A DNA stretch of 15,567 nucleotides from an uncultured Halieaceae bacterium (GCA_938045215.1 CALINF010000090.1:1-15567), one strand, 5' to 3'. Shown: positions 6,584 through 14,015, counted from the stretch's first letter. Numbers and translations are program-made. The notes: a model not told the origin generated them from the letters alone.

Positions 6584-7693
6584 TCAAAGGTCTGCTAGCG
6601 GATTCTGTGGCCAGGGCGGTTCAAACATCGAATCCACCACTGCATCAGGCACTTCACGGGAACTGGCATACTGCCAGGCCGGACTTCTGTCCTTGTCAAT
6701 CAGCAGTGCTCGCACCCCCTCGGCAAACTCAGGATTACGCACGACGTTGGTCACGAGCAATATTTCGGCCTGAAAGACTTCCTTTAAAGAAGCGTGTCGG
6801 GTTTCCCACAGCTGACGGTATATCCAGCGTGCGGCAAACTTGGAGCCGTGAGCCAGGCTCGCGCGAGCCCTGGACAACCAGGGATCATCCGTTACCTGCC
6901 CCGTGATATTGTCGATAATGTCATGCACGCTATCGCCATCGCACAGTGCATTGATTGTGGCCATGTGCGGTTCTACCTGACCCGAAGGCCAACTGCCAAT
7001 ACTCTGCTGGGCGAATGGCCTGAGCGCATGCCGAACCAGCGCATGATTACTCTCGCTGTCAGGCGTGAATGCCTGTGACAACAGTTGTTTCAGTACGGCG
7101 TCCTTTTGTTCACTGACAATAAATCGGTCAGCAATGCCGGTATAGATTGCGTCTGCGGCATTGATGGACGCTCCAGTCAGCGCGAGGAACTCGCCCGAGC
7201 TACCGGGCATGTGATTGAGGAACCAGCTACCGCCCACATCGGGAAGTAACGCAATAGTGATCTCAGGCATCGCAATACGGGTTTTTTCTGTCACGATGCG
7301 GTGACTGCAGGCGGCTAAAACACCAAGCCCACCGCCCATGACAATACCATGCCCCCAGCACACAATCGGTTTGGCGTAGGTATGCAACGTGTAGTTCATG
7401 CGGTATTCCCGTGCGAAGAACGCCTCTGCATACTCACAGGGACCGCCTGGCGTTGCTACGGCAGAAGCATGCAAGGCTTGCACGTCTCCTCCGGCACAAA
7501 AGGCTTTCTCGCCAGCCCCTTCGATAAACACGGCACAAATCGCGTCGTCCTTGGACCACACATCGAGTTGAGTCTGCAGCAAATCCACCATCTCAAGGTT
7601 AAGCGAATTGAGCGTGCTCTCCACGTTCAGTGTAATACGACCCAACTTGCCCGTCGTTGCGGGAATCTCTTCGAACAAAACTGGCGCAGTCAT
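6584..7693 (-). CDS. 3-hydroxyisobutyryl-CoA hydrolase (crotonase superfamily)
   Basis: Releases CoA from 3-hydroxyisobutyryl-CoA, the step before MmsB. The protein has 369 residues, against about 260 for an ordinary enoyl-CoA hydratase; the longer C-terminal half is typical of the hydrolase branch. FCAGGDV (65-71) and GGGLG (120-124) form the oxyanion region. The first hydratase Glu position is Gly124, while Glu144 (MPE) and Asp152 (PDVGG) are kept, the pattern of HIBCH-type hydrolases. The C-terminal block EGVRALLIDKDRSPAW (325-340) is also diagnostic. The ATG at 7693 overlaps the preceding stop by one base (TGATG) and has GGAAG upstream, so I prefer it to the GTG five codons earlier. Confidence 0.92.
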   Translation of the reverse strand: MTAPVLFEEIPATTGKLGRITLNVESTLNSLNLEMVDLLQTQLDVWSKDDAICAVFIEGAGEKAFCAGGDVQALHASAVATPGGPCEYAEAFFAREYRMNYTLHTYAKPIVCWGHGIVMGGGLGVLAACSHRIVTEKTRIAMPEITIALLPDVGGSWFLNHMPGSSGEFLALTGASINAADAIYTGIADRFIVSEQKDAVLKQLLSQAFTPDSESNHALVRHALRPFAQQSIGSWPSGQVEPHMATINALCDGDSVHDIIDNITGQVTDDPWLSRARASLAHGSKFAARWIYRQLWETRHASLKEVFQAEILLVTNVVRNPEFAEGVRALLIDKDRSPAWQYASSREVPDAVVDSMFEPPWPQNPLADL

Positions 7694-8481
7694 CAGCAGT
7701 TCTTCCACTGGGGAGCACGTTTTTCAAGAAATGCATTTACGCCCTCTTGCTGGTCTTGCGTACCAAACAGGTCCACAAACTTTTGTCGCTCATAGGGCAA
7801 CGCGCCTTCAAGCGCAGTGTTACGAGCCTGATGAATGAGCTCCTTACAGGCAGTGACGGAAATCGGGCTTTGCTGCCCGACCTGCTCCGCCAGTGCGCAA
7901 GCGCGCTCCACAGCAGTGCCCGTCGGTACAATCTCTTCCACCAGCCCAATCCGCAGCGCAGTGTCAGCCTTGATGCGCTCGCCACAGAGGATCATCTTCT
8001 TGGCCCAGCCTTCTCCAACCAACCAGGACAGGCGTTGCGTTCCGCCCGCACAAGGAAGCAGGCCAACCTTGGCCTCGGGTAGCGCCATCTGGGCCTGCTC
8101 TTCGGCTATGCGAATGTCGCACGCCAGCGCAACCTCCAAACCACCACCCATGGCAAAGCCATTAATGGCAGCAATGGAAACGCCCCGGAAATCAGCCAGG
8201 CACTCAAAGCCTTCGCCAAAGAACTGCGCCATGTCGCGCGCCGTATCGGGGTTGCCATCGGCGAAGAGGTTGAGATCAGCGCCCGCAGAGAAGAACTTGT
8301 CACCCGCGCCAGTAAGCACCAGCGCATAAATTGTATTGTCTGCGTTAAGTTTGCCTACCAGATCCTTAAGCGCCGGCAGGCTCTGAGTGTCCCAGGTATT
8401 GGCAGCGGGATTGTCGATCGTGACAAGCGCTGTATGACCCTTGATTTCAACTTTCAGCTTATCGCTGGTACTGATACTCAT
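7693..8481 (-). CDS. Enoyl-CoA hydratase (methacrylyl-CoA hydration)
   Basis: A 262-residue crotonase-fold enzyme that by context hydrates methacrylyl-CoA to 3-hydroxyisobutyryl-CoA. Oxyanion-hole blocks are FSAGADL (64-70) and GGGLE (112-116). Both catalytic glutamates of true hydratases are kept: Glu116 and Glu136 (in LPE), corresponding to Glu144 and Glu164 of rat crotonase. The CAGGTQRL block (144-151) follows. Retention of both acids separates it from the hydrolase gene downstream, so the pair divide hydration and hydrolysis. Its start overlaps the preceding stop by one base (TAATG) and its stop overlaps the next start by one base, implying coupled translation. The N-terminus begins MSISTSDK, with no targeting signal. 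Confidence 0.9.
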   Translation of the reverse strand: MSISTSDKLKVEIKGHTALVTIDNPAANTWDTQSLPALKDLVGKLNADNTIYALVLTGAGDKFFSAGADLNLFADGNPDTARDMAQFFGEGFECLADFRGVSIAAINGFAMGGGLEVALACDIRIAEEQAQMALPEAKVGLLPCAGGTQRLSWLVGEGWAKKMILCGERIKADTALRIGLVEEIVPTGTAVERACALAEQVGQQSPISVTACKELIHQARNTALEGALPYERQKFVDLFGTQDQQEGVNAFLEKRAPQWKNC

Positions 8482-9641
8482 TATTTTATGACCTCCAGTG
8501 CACCGTCCATCAACAAACGTCGAGACACGATGACGCGCATTATTTCGTTAGTTCCTTCAAGAATCTGATGCACCCGTGTATCACGCACATGGCGCTCCAT
8601 AGGGTACTCGCGGATATAGCCATAACCCCCGAATAACTGCAGGGCATCATTGCAGACGTTGAAGCCCACATCGGTAGCGAAACGTTTGGCCATCGCACAA
8701 TATGTAGTAGCCTGCGCATCGCCATTGTCGAGCTTGGTCGCGGCGAGGCGCACCATCTGGCGAGCGGCAACCAACTCGGTCAACATATCGGCCAGCTTGA
8801 ACTGCGTTGCCTGAAACTCGGCGATCGACTTACTGAACTGTTTGCGCTCCTGCACGTAGGCCACTGCTTCTTCCAGAGCTTGCTGCGCTGTACCAATACT
8901 GCAGGTGGCAATATTGATTCTGCCCCCATCGAGACCTTCCATCGCGATAGCAAAGCCCTGCCCCTCCTCTCCCAGCCGGTTCGAGACGGGAACACGGACG
9001 TTGTCAAAACTGATCATCCGTTTGGGCTGAGCATTCCAGCCCATCTTGTCTTCTTTCTTACCGTAAGACACGCCCGCCGCGTCTGCCGGAATCAGAAGTG
9101 CCGTGACTCCCCTGGCACCTGTATCACCGGTTCGCGTCATTACCACCAGCACATCAGTCTCACCTGCCCCGGAGATAAATACCTTACTGCCATTGACCAC
9201 GTAGTCATCGCCATCGAGCTGTGCCGAGGTTCTCAGGCTACCGGCATCGGAGCCTGCTCCAGGTTCGGTCAGACAGTAGGAAGCAAGCTTGCTACCCATC
9301 ACCAGATCATGACACCACTCATCGATAACCGACTGTTTGCAATACTTGCCAACCATGCTGGTCGCCATGTTGTGGATAGTCAGGAATGCTGCGGTCGTGG
9401 TACATCCCTTTGCCAGTTCTTCTACAATCAGACTTGCATCCAGGCGCGGTAGACCAAGTCCGCCGGCTGCCTCAGGTGTATACATACCCATGAAACCCAG
9501 CTCGCCAGCCCTGGCCAATGCGTCTTTCGGGAAGTGGGATGTTTCATCCCACTCCGCCGCATGAGGTGCCAACACACCCTCGGAAAAGGCGCGGGCGCTC
9601 TCAACGAACGCCTGCTGATCTTCTGTGAGAGAAAAGTCCAT
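8481..9641 (-). CDS. Acyl-CoA dehydrogenase, isobutyryl-CoA type
   Basis: FAD-dependent alpha,beta-dehydrogenation of a short branched acyl-CoA, passing electrons to electron-transfer flavoprotein. The 386 residues carry the family signatures: CLTEPGAGSD (123-132) by the flavin, the QLFGGYGYIREYPMERHVRD block (335-354), and Glu362 in LEGTNEIMR as the catalytic base. Glu in this C-terminal position is the arrangement in short, medium and isobutyryl-CoA dehydrogenases, whereas isovaleryl-CoA dehydrogenase uses a different site. The substrate is inferred mainly from the hydratase, HIBYL-CoA hydrolase and mmsB genes that follow. The start lies six bases past the stop of the aldehyde dehydrogenase gene, with only a weak ribosome site, so expression probably depends on translational coupling. 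2-methylbutyryl-CoA is a plausible second substrate. Confidence 0.92.
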   Translation of the reverse strand: MDFSLTEDQQAFVESARAFSEGVLAPHAAEWDETSHFPKDALARAGELGFMGMYTPEAAGGLGLPRLDASLIVEELAKGCTTTAAFLTIHNMATSMVGKYCKQSVIDEWCHDLVMGSKLASYCLTEPGAGSDAGSLRTSAQLDGDDYVVNGSKVFISGAGETDVLVVMTRTGDTGARGVTALLIPADAAGVSYGKKEDKMGWNAQPKRMISFDNVRVPVSNRLGEEGQGFAIAMEGLDGGRINIATCSIGTAQQALEEAVAYVQERKQFSKSIAEFQATQFKLADMLTELVAARQMVRLAATKLDNGDAQATTYCAMAKRFATDVGFNVCNDALQLFGGYGYIREYPMERHVRDTRVHQILEGTNEIMRVIVSRRLLMDGALEVIK

Positions 9642-9647
9642 GGCGAG

Positions 9648-11051
9648 TTACTGGAACTTCGCCATCACCTCACCAAACAGCTCATCGTCGTCGGGAATAA
9701 CCTTCGTTACCGCCAACGGCTTTGACACCCAGGTCTCGTTGATCAGGTCTCGCCAGGTAATATTGTTGTTGGTCGAGTTCCCACCCCATGAGCCGCAGCC
9801 CAGTGAAAAGGTTTGGCGCATGCCATTCCACAGGTTGCCGCTATTGGAGGCAGCTTGAGGCTGGTTGACCATAACGCGTGAAGTTTTAGTGGCATTGGCA
9901 AACGCCATGATGTTGTCGTCGCTATAGGAATAGATGCCACAGGAGTGGCCCTGCCCCTGATAAGCCTGGATTTCATTGGTCAGACTTATGGCTTCCTCGA
10001 TATCCTTGACCTTGTAAAGCGCCATAACAACCGAGAGTTTCTCGCCTGAGAAAGGATGCTCAGGGCCCGCACCGGTCTCGGGAACAATGAGGAACAGCTT
10101 GCCTTCGGGCAGTTCTATGCCGGCCATGCCGGCGATCTTATAGGCTGGCTGCGCCACGATGGCGGTATTGAAGTGTCCGTCTTGCCAGATCGTGTGCTGC
10201 AGTTTGAGCTTTTCTTCCTCGTTCACTACGTATCCACCCTCATGCTGCAACTTCTGCAGCATGTCGTCGTAAATCGACTCAAACAGCAGAACCGAATTGT
10301 CCGATGAGCAGCTGGCGGCGAGGTCAAGCGTTTTGGACACACGAATCTTCTCTGAGGCTTCTTCCAGGTCGGCTGTATCGTCCACTGTGATACACGCGTT
10401 ACCCACACCAACACCCAGCGCAGGCGTGCCGCTGGAATAGGCAGCTGTCACCATGGGGCCACCGCCAGTTGCGAGAATTCTGTCGCACTGATTCATCAGT
10501 TCATTGGTGGTCTCGATAGAAGGCACCTCGATCGCGATTACCAGATCGGCTGGCGCACCGCAGAGCTCCAGCGCTTCACGCATATAATCACAGATTTTTT
10601 TATTGGTGAGCTTGGCACGCGGGTGTGGCGCAACAATGATGGAGTTTCGCCCCTTGATTGCTGAAATTGCCTTGATAACAGGCGTCGCCTCGGGGTTGGT
10701 AGAGGGTGACAGCGCACCAATCACGCCTACAGGTTTGGCGATCTTGACGATGTTGCGCTCATGATCTTCCTCGATTACTCCCACAGATTTGTCATGCAGG
10801 ATATCCATCAGCGTCGCGCGAGTTTTGCGATGAATTTTGAGATACTTGCCTTCGTAGTTACCCAACTGCGTCTCTTCAACCGTGAACTGTGCAATCTCCT
10901 CGGCACGGTCTTCACGAGCAACGCTGTAGACCATGGCGCGAATCAGCTCATCGACCTGTTCCTGCGTGTAATCGGCAATCTGGCTCTGCGCCTTGCGTGA
11001 GCGCTCAATCAGAGCGGCAATTTCTTGCTGCGGGGTCATCTGGTCTGACAT
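9648..11051 (-). CDS. CoA-acylating aldehyde dehydrogenase (SauS/EutE/AdhE-N type), first gene of the operon
   Basis: NAD(P)-dependent, CoA-acylating aldehyde oxidation. The 467 residues resemble sulfoacetaldehyde, acetaldehyde and AdhE N-domain enzymes: KSVGVIE near 88-94, KPVGVIGALSPSTNP at 106-120, catalytic Cys248 in AASCSSDNS, GHSCGIY at 368-374 and GCGSWGGNSTNNN at 418-430. It does not look like classical MmsA (about 500 residues, a different branch). By position it should act on methylmalonate semialdehyde, giving propionyl-CoA or methylmalonyl-CoA; that substrate is inferred. The ATG at 11051 is chosen because GAGGTG precedes it with normal spacing and the family starts close to this point; an upstream TTG adds ten residues. 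It opens the operon, divergent from an AraC regulator across 109 bases. Confidence 0.85.
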   Translation of the reverse strand: MSDQMTPQQEIAALIERSRKAQSQIADYTQEQVDELIRAMVYSVAREDRAEEIAQFTVEETQLGNYEGKYLKIHRKTRATLMDILHDKSVGVIEEDHERNIVKIAKPVGVIGALSPSTNPEATPVIKAISAIKGRNSIIVAPHPRAKLTNKKICDYMREALELCGAPADLVIAIEVPSIETTNELMNQCDRILATGGGPMVTAAYSSGTPALGVGVGNACITVDDTADLEEASEKIRVSKTLDLAASCSSDNSVLLFESIYDDMLQKLQHEGGYVVNEEEKLKLQHTIWQDGHFNTAIVAQPAYKIAGMAGIELPEGKLFLIVPETGAGPEHPFSGEKLSVVMALYKVKDIEEAISLTNEIQAYQGQGHSCGIYSYSDDNIMAFANATKTSRVMVNQPQAASNSGNLWNGMRQTFSLGCGSWGGNSTNNNITWRDLINETWVSKPLAVTKVIPDDDELFGEVMAKFQ

Positions 11052-11072
11052 GGTGTTCACCTCGGTGTGGGT

Positions 11073-11110
11073 ATCGGTCAAAAAATCGGCACTAATACTA
11101 GCATCGGCAC
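11073..11110. promoter_or_regulatory. Direct repeats ATCGGCAC and candidate operon -10 in the divergent region
   Basis: ATCGGCAC occurs exactly at 11085-11092 and 11103-11110, 18 bases apart, with a partial copy ATCGGTCA at 11073-11080. On the minus strand a weak -10 TAGTAT (RC of 11095-11100) lies between the two full copies and would start the operon near 11088. No matching -35 is present, the usual picture of an activator-dependent promoter. Confidence 0.35.
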
Positions 11111-11123
11111 AGGTGCAGCCACA

Positions 11124-11155
11124 TTGACTAAGTTGCGCAATTCATGGACTATATT
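11124..11155 (+). promoter_or_regulatory. Possible promoter of the AraC regulator, possibly leaderless
   Basis: TTGACT (11124-11129) and TATATT (11150-11155, 5 of 6 matches) are separated by 20 bases, longer than ideal. Transcription from the -10 would start at about 11161, the first base of the ATG. No ribosome site is visible, so a leaderless message is possible. Confidence 0.25.
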
Positions 11156-11159
11156 GCGC
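11133..11159. promoter_or_regulatory. Candidate AraC/MmsR-type operator: TTGCGC direct repeat, 21-bp spacing
   Basis: TTGCGC occurs at 11133-11138 and 11154-11159, exactly 21 bases apart, which is two helical turns and the spacing AraC-family proteins often use. The first copy extends to the palindrome TTGCGCAA. Relative to the proposed operon start near 11088, the pair covers about -45 to -71, a normal activator position. The second copy touches the araC start codon and its -10, which would allow autoregulation. Confidence 0.4.
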
Positions 11160-11160
11160 C

Positions 11161-12042
11161 ATGAGCAACCCTTCCAAATGGCCCTTGTCCACCGCTGGCG
11201 TGCGCTTTATCACGCCTGCTTTTATGGTCGAGCAATTGGCCCGGCATCCGCTGACCAAGGACTGTTACCCAACCGCAATGGGGCATTACCCCGATGCGCG
11301 TGGCCACCGCATGGAGCGCGAAAGACACGATGACAACCTGCTCATATATTGCACCAAAGGTCGCGGTAAACTACTCACCGATGATTTCCGCAGCTCGGTT
11401 AAAGCGGGAGACCTCATACTACTGCCACAGGGTATAGCCCACACTTACCTGGCCAATCGGCGGGACCCCTGGAGTATTTTCTGGGTTCACTTCCAGGGTG
11501 CCAGCACCGGCATATTTACCCAGTATCTGGGTTATCGTGAAGGCAGCCCGCTTATTCATGCGGGCGTATCACCCGCCCTGATTGGCGGTTTCACCAGCCT
11601 GATGGAAGTGCGCCGCACTGGTTACTCAACGCAAGCTTTTATCAATGCAGCTAATCAGCTACGCCACCTGCTTAGTCAGATAGCCCTGGAAACCCGCGCT
11701 CACCAGGGTCGCAGCCATGGCAGCCTGCAACTCGAAAAGCTGCAGTCTTTTATGCTGGAGAACATTGATCAAAATCTCACGTTGGATACGCTCGCGGCCA
11801 CCGCCAATATGTCCAAATACCATTTCAGCAATCGCTACAAGAGATTGACCGGTTACTCCCCGATCAAGCACTTCCTCAACATGAAAATGGAGCATGCCTG
11901 TCACCTGCTGGATTCAAGTGAGCTCAGTATCAAGGCGATTGCATTGAGCCTGGGTTACGACGACCCACTGTATTTTTCCCGCTTGTTTAGCAAAACCATC
12001 GGAGTTGCACCACGCAGTTATCGAGCCTCTTTGCGAGGCTGA
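11161..12042 (+). CDS. AraC-family transcriptional regulator (MmsR-like by position)
   Basis: The 293-residue protein has an N-terminal cupin-type ligand domain: LIYCTKGRG (61-69) and AGDLILLPQGIAHTY (82-96), then WSIFWVHFQG. The C-terminal double helix-turn-helix lies at about 206-227 (LTLDTLAATANMSKYHFSNR) and 256-277 (SIKAIALSLGYDDPLYFSRL), followed by the family ending GVAPRSYR. It is transcribed away from the six-gene valine-type operon with its start only 109 bases from the first operon gene, the same arrangement as mmsR beside mmsAB in Pseudomonas aeruginosa. It probably activates that operon in response to valine or 3-hydroxyisobutyrate; the effector is inferred. A 6-bp inverted repeat (AGCCTC / GAGGCT, 12024-12040) overlaps its last codons but has no T-tail. 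Confidence 0.9.
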   Translation: MSNPSKWPLSTAGVRFITPAFMVEQLARHPLTKDCYPTAMGHYPDARGHRMERERHDDNLLIYCTKGRGKLLTDDFRSSVKAGDLILLPQGIAHTYLANRRDPWSIFWVHFQGASTGIFTQYLGYREGSPLIHAGVSPALIGGFTSLMEVRRTGYSTQAFINAANQLRHLLSQIALETRAHQGRSHGSLQLEKLQSFMLENIDQNLTLDTLAATANMSKYHFSNRYKRLTGYSPIKHFLNMKMEHACHLLDSSELSIKAIALSLGYDDPLYFSRLFSKTIGVAPRSYRASLRG

Positions 12043-12077
12043 TCGTTGACTGTAGAGGCCACATCCGCAGTAGCAGC

Positions 12078-12107
12078 TTTACAAGTGAACGCTGTTCAGC
12101 TAATAAT
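12078..12107 (+). promoter_or_regulatory. Sigma70 promoter of the TetR regulator
   Basis: -35 TTTACA (12078-12083, 5 of 6) and -10 AATAAT (12102-12107, 5 of 6) are separated by 18 bases. Transcription would start near 12114, leaving a leader of about 27 bases before the ATG at 12141. This argues against using the upstream in-frame ATG at 12111. Confidence 0.6.
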
Positions 12108-12120
12108 TGAATGCCATTCA
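12086..12120. promoter_or_regulatory. Twin palindromic operator TGAAYGCYRTTCA
   Basis: Two 13-bp palindromes, TGAACGCTGTTCA (12086-12098) and TGAATGCCATTCA (12108-12120), match at 10 of 13 positions. The differences are symmetric or central. Their centres are 22 bp apart. The first lies between the -35 and -10, the second over the expected transcription start, the expected layout for autorepression by the TetR protein encoded just downstream. Confidence 0.65.
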
Positions 12121-12140
12121 TTAAATGCCGCACTTTTCTT

Positions 12141-12785
12141 ATGAGCACAGTTTCCCAGCGCGCGCGTACTCCGGAGCAGAAGCAGGCCCGCAAGAACGCC
12201 ATCGTGCAGGCCGCGCGACAACTCATGGACGACGCGTCCATCGATGACATCACCATTGCAGCGCTCGCAGACTGCAGCGGACTCGCGCGAGGCACCGCCT
12301 ATAGCTATTTCAACAGTAAAGAAGCATTGTTCCTCTCAGTCCTGGAATCTGACCTGCGTCAATGGATTGATGAGCTATCGCTTCAAGTTGAGGTAATGAG
12401 TGCAAACGACGCCAGAGACGTCCTCCCCGCTCTCATCGGCAAATCCCTGTGGCAACATCCCAGACTGCTGGATTTAATGGCGACCCTGCATACAACACTG
12501 GAAACCCGGGCATCCCAAGACGATATCCGGCAATTCAAACTCTCCCTTGCCGACCTGATACGGCCATTCGCAGCTTTAATAGAAACCAAGTGCCAACTTG
12601 CGCAGGGCACTGGCCATTCGTTCCTGCTCACCACTAACGCGCTGGCAATAGGGCTGGGGCAGATGGCCAGACCCACTCCGCGGGTTGCCGCCGTTATAGA
12701 TGCCGAGCCCGCGCTCAGTCGCTTTCGAATCGACTTCGAGCACCAGTTTACGCAAACGCTTCGCAGCGTTTTGCAATCGCTCTGA
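12141..12785 (+). CDS. TetR/AcrR-family transcriptional regulator
   Basis: A 214-residue repressor with an N-terminal TetR DNA-binding domain: KNAIVQAARQLMDD, then the helix-turn-helix ITIAALADCSGLARGTAYSYF at 37-57 (conserved G-T-x-Y-x-Y-F at the end), followed by KEALF. The remaining part is a ligand-binding and dimerisation domain too divergent to assign an effector. I use the ATG at 12141, not 12111, because the proposed promoter starts transcription near 12114 and the N-terminus then has the usual length; neither start has a visible ribosome site. The stop lies 11 bases before the next gene, so it is probably co-transcribed with the oxidoreductase and the molybdenum hydroxylase genes, which it likely controls together with itself. 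Confidence 0.9.
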   Translation: MSTVSQRARTPEQKQARKNAIVQAARQLMDDASIDDITIAALADCSGLARGTAYSYFNSKEALFLSVLESDLRQWIDELSLQVEVMSANDARDVLPALIGKSLWQHPRLLDLMATLHTTLETRASQDDIRQFKLSLADLIRPFAALIETKCQLAQGTGHSFLLTTNALAIGLGQMARPTPRVAAVIDAEPALSRFRIDFEHQFTQTLRSVLQSL

Positions 12786-12796
12786 GGCCATTATCC

Positions 12797-13468
12797 ATGC
12801 CAGCCAAATCCAAGCAGTCATCGTCCTCCACTGGCATCAAACTATTGGTCGTTGGTGCAACCGGTCTGGTCGGTAATACCTTTGTACATCGCTGGCGGCC
12901 AGGTAATCCCGGTGATGAGTTACACATTCTGGGACGCCGCGACGAGGATGCGCCAGACAGCGCCACTGTGCACGTCGCAGCTGTGGAAGACTGGCCTGAC
13001 ATCATAGCGTCCATTGCGCCCGACATCGTACTCTGCGCACTGGGCACCACAATTGCAGCAGCAGGCTCCAGGAAGGCGTTTCGTGCGGTTGACCTGGAAC
13101 TGGTAGCGGATGTGGCTGAAGCTGCCAAACATGCGGGCACCAAACAGTTCATCCTGATTTCATCGACAATGGCTAATCCCAAAGCGTCCGGATTCTATCT
13201 GCGCACCAAGGGTGAAGCGGAGGCCGCTGCAGAAGCGCAGCAGTTTGACCGGCTGGATATCATACGACCGGGGTTACTTCGCGGCGATCGCAAAGAGTTT
13301 CGCGCCGGGGAACGACTCGCGATTCTGCTCAGCCCGGTCGTGGATCGACTGATGCAGGGCTCCTTGCGCAAGTATCGTTCTGTTGCCGTTGACACAGTAG
13401 CAGACACCGCACTGAGACTACTTGATGCGGCCACGCCTGGTAGGTTTGTACACGAGACACTGTCGTGA
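12797..13468 (+). CDS. Atypical short-chain dehydrogenase / NAD(P)H-binding protein
   Basis: The 223 residues form an NAD(P)-binding Rossmann protein of the NmrA/TIP30-like atypical SDR type. The dinucleotide motif GATGLVG is at 20-26, and a basic pair after beta-2 (GRR, 46-48) suggests NADP preference. CALGTT (80-85) and ISSTMANP (121-128) are the usual later strands, and Tyr134 and Lys138 give a YxxxK pair. RPGLLRGDR (157-165) is typical of this group. It lacks the C-terminal extension of larger epimerases. The start ATG follows GAGG by 9 bases. Sandwiched between a TetR regulator and a molybdenum hydroxylase, it may process the product or substrate of that enzyme, but no specific reaction can be named. 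Confidence 0.85.
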   Translation: MPAKSKQSSSSTGIKLLVVGATGLVGNTFVHRWRPGNPGDELHILGRRDEDAPDSATVHVAAVEDWPDIIASIAPDIVLCALGTTIAAAGSRKAFRAVDLELVADVAEAAKHAGTKQFILISSTMANPKASGFYLRTKGEAEAAAEAQQFDRLDIIRPGLLRGDRKEFRAGERLAILLSPVVDRLMQGSLRKYRSVAVDTVADTALRLLDAATPGRFVHETLS

Positions 13469-13514
13469 CTGATCACAGGTCGACACACAGTTTTCTACCA
13501 AGAGGTCTTAGATC

Positions 13515-14015
13515 ATGATTTCGCTTTCCGTTAACGGTACGCAACACACCGTAGATGTTGCACCTGACACGCCTTTGCTCTGGGTTATCCGGGAAAACCT
13601 TGCGATGACCGGCACCAAGTTCGGATGCGGTATCGCCCAGTGCGGTGCCTGCACCGTGCATCTCGATGGCGTACCTATCCGCTCGTGTGTCGTGCCGGTT
13701 TCTGCTGCCGCCGGGCGCACAGTGACAACGATTGAGGGTGTTTCCAGCCAAGAGGATCTGCATCCCATACAACAAGCATGGATCGACGAACAGGTGCCAC
13801 AGTGCGGCTACTGCCAATCGGGGCAAATCATGTCCGCGGCAGCACTTTTGGAGCGCTCCCCCAACCCCTCGGATGAAGAGATCAGCCAGGCGATGGCAGG
13901 CAATATCTGCCGCTGTGGCATGTATGGCCGCATTCGCAAAGCAATAAGAACCGTCGCCCAATCCGGCGTACAGCAATTTGATCCAGCACAGGCGCAGGAG
14001 GTGCAAAATGGGTAA
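13515..14015 (+). CDS. [2Fe-2S] subunit of a xanthine-dehydrogenase-family molybdenum hydroxylase
   Basis: Electron-transfer subunit, 166 residues, resembling isoquinoline 1-oxidoreductase alpha (IorA) and CoxS proteins. The N-terminal plant-type [2Fe-2S] domain has Cys38, Cys43, Cys46 and Cys58. The C-terminal helical [2Fe-2S] domain has Cys97, Cys100, Cys132 and Cys134 (CGYC and CRCG). All eight ligands are present, so both clusters should form. It has no signal peptide, so if the complex is periplasmic it must be carried across by the Tat signal of the large subunit. GAGG lies 9 bases before the ATG. Its stop codon overlaps the start of the large-subunit gene by 8 bases, so the two subunits are translationally coupled. 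No FAD subunit lies between them, as in two-subunit IorAB-type enzymes. Confidence 0.96.
   Translation: MISLSVNGTQHTVDVAPDTPLLWVIRENLAMTGTKFGCGIAQCGACTVHLDGVPIRSCVVPVSAAAGRTVTTIEGVSSQEDLHPIQQAWIDEQVPQCGYCQSGQIMSAAALLERSPNPSDEEISQAMAGNICRCGMYGRIRKAIRTVAQSGVQQFDPAQAQEVQNG

Noticed and set aside
8880..9452. 190-codon plus-strand open frame opposite the acyl-CoA dehydrogenase gene
   Set aside because: It is antisense to a well-conserved gene, has no recognisable domain, and no ribosome site. It is a codon-bias shadow.
12024..12040. AGCCTC-TTTGC-GAGGCT hairpin at the end of the AraC gene as a terminator
   Set aside because: No T-run follows the 6-bp stem and it overlaps the coding end, so evidence for termination is too thin.
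12111..12140. Upstream in-frame ATG at 12111 as the TetR start
   Set aside because: It lies within the second operator palindrome and before or at the predicted transcription start; the ATG at 12141 gives a normal TetR N-terminus.
13473..14006. 177-codon minus-strand frame opposite the [2Fe-2S] subunit gene
   Set aside because: It mirrors a clearly functional gene with all eight Cys ligands; the Cys- and His-rich look is produced by the complementary strand.
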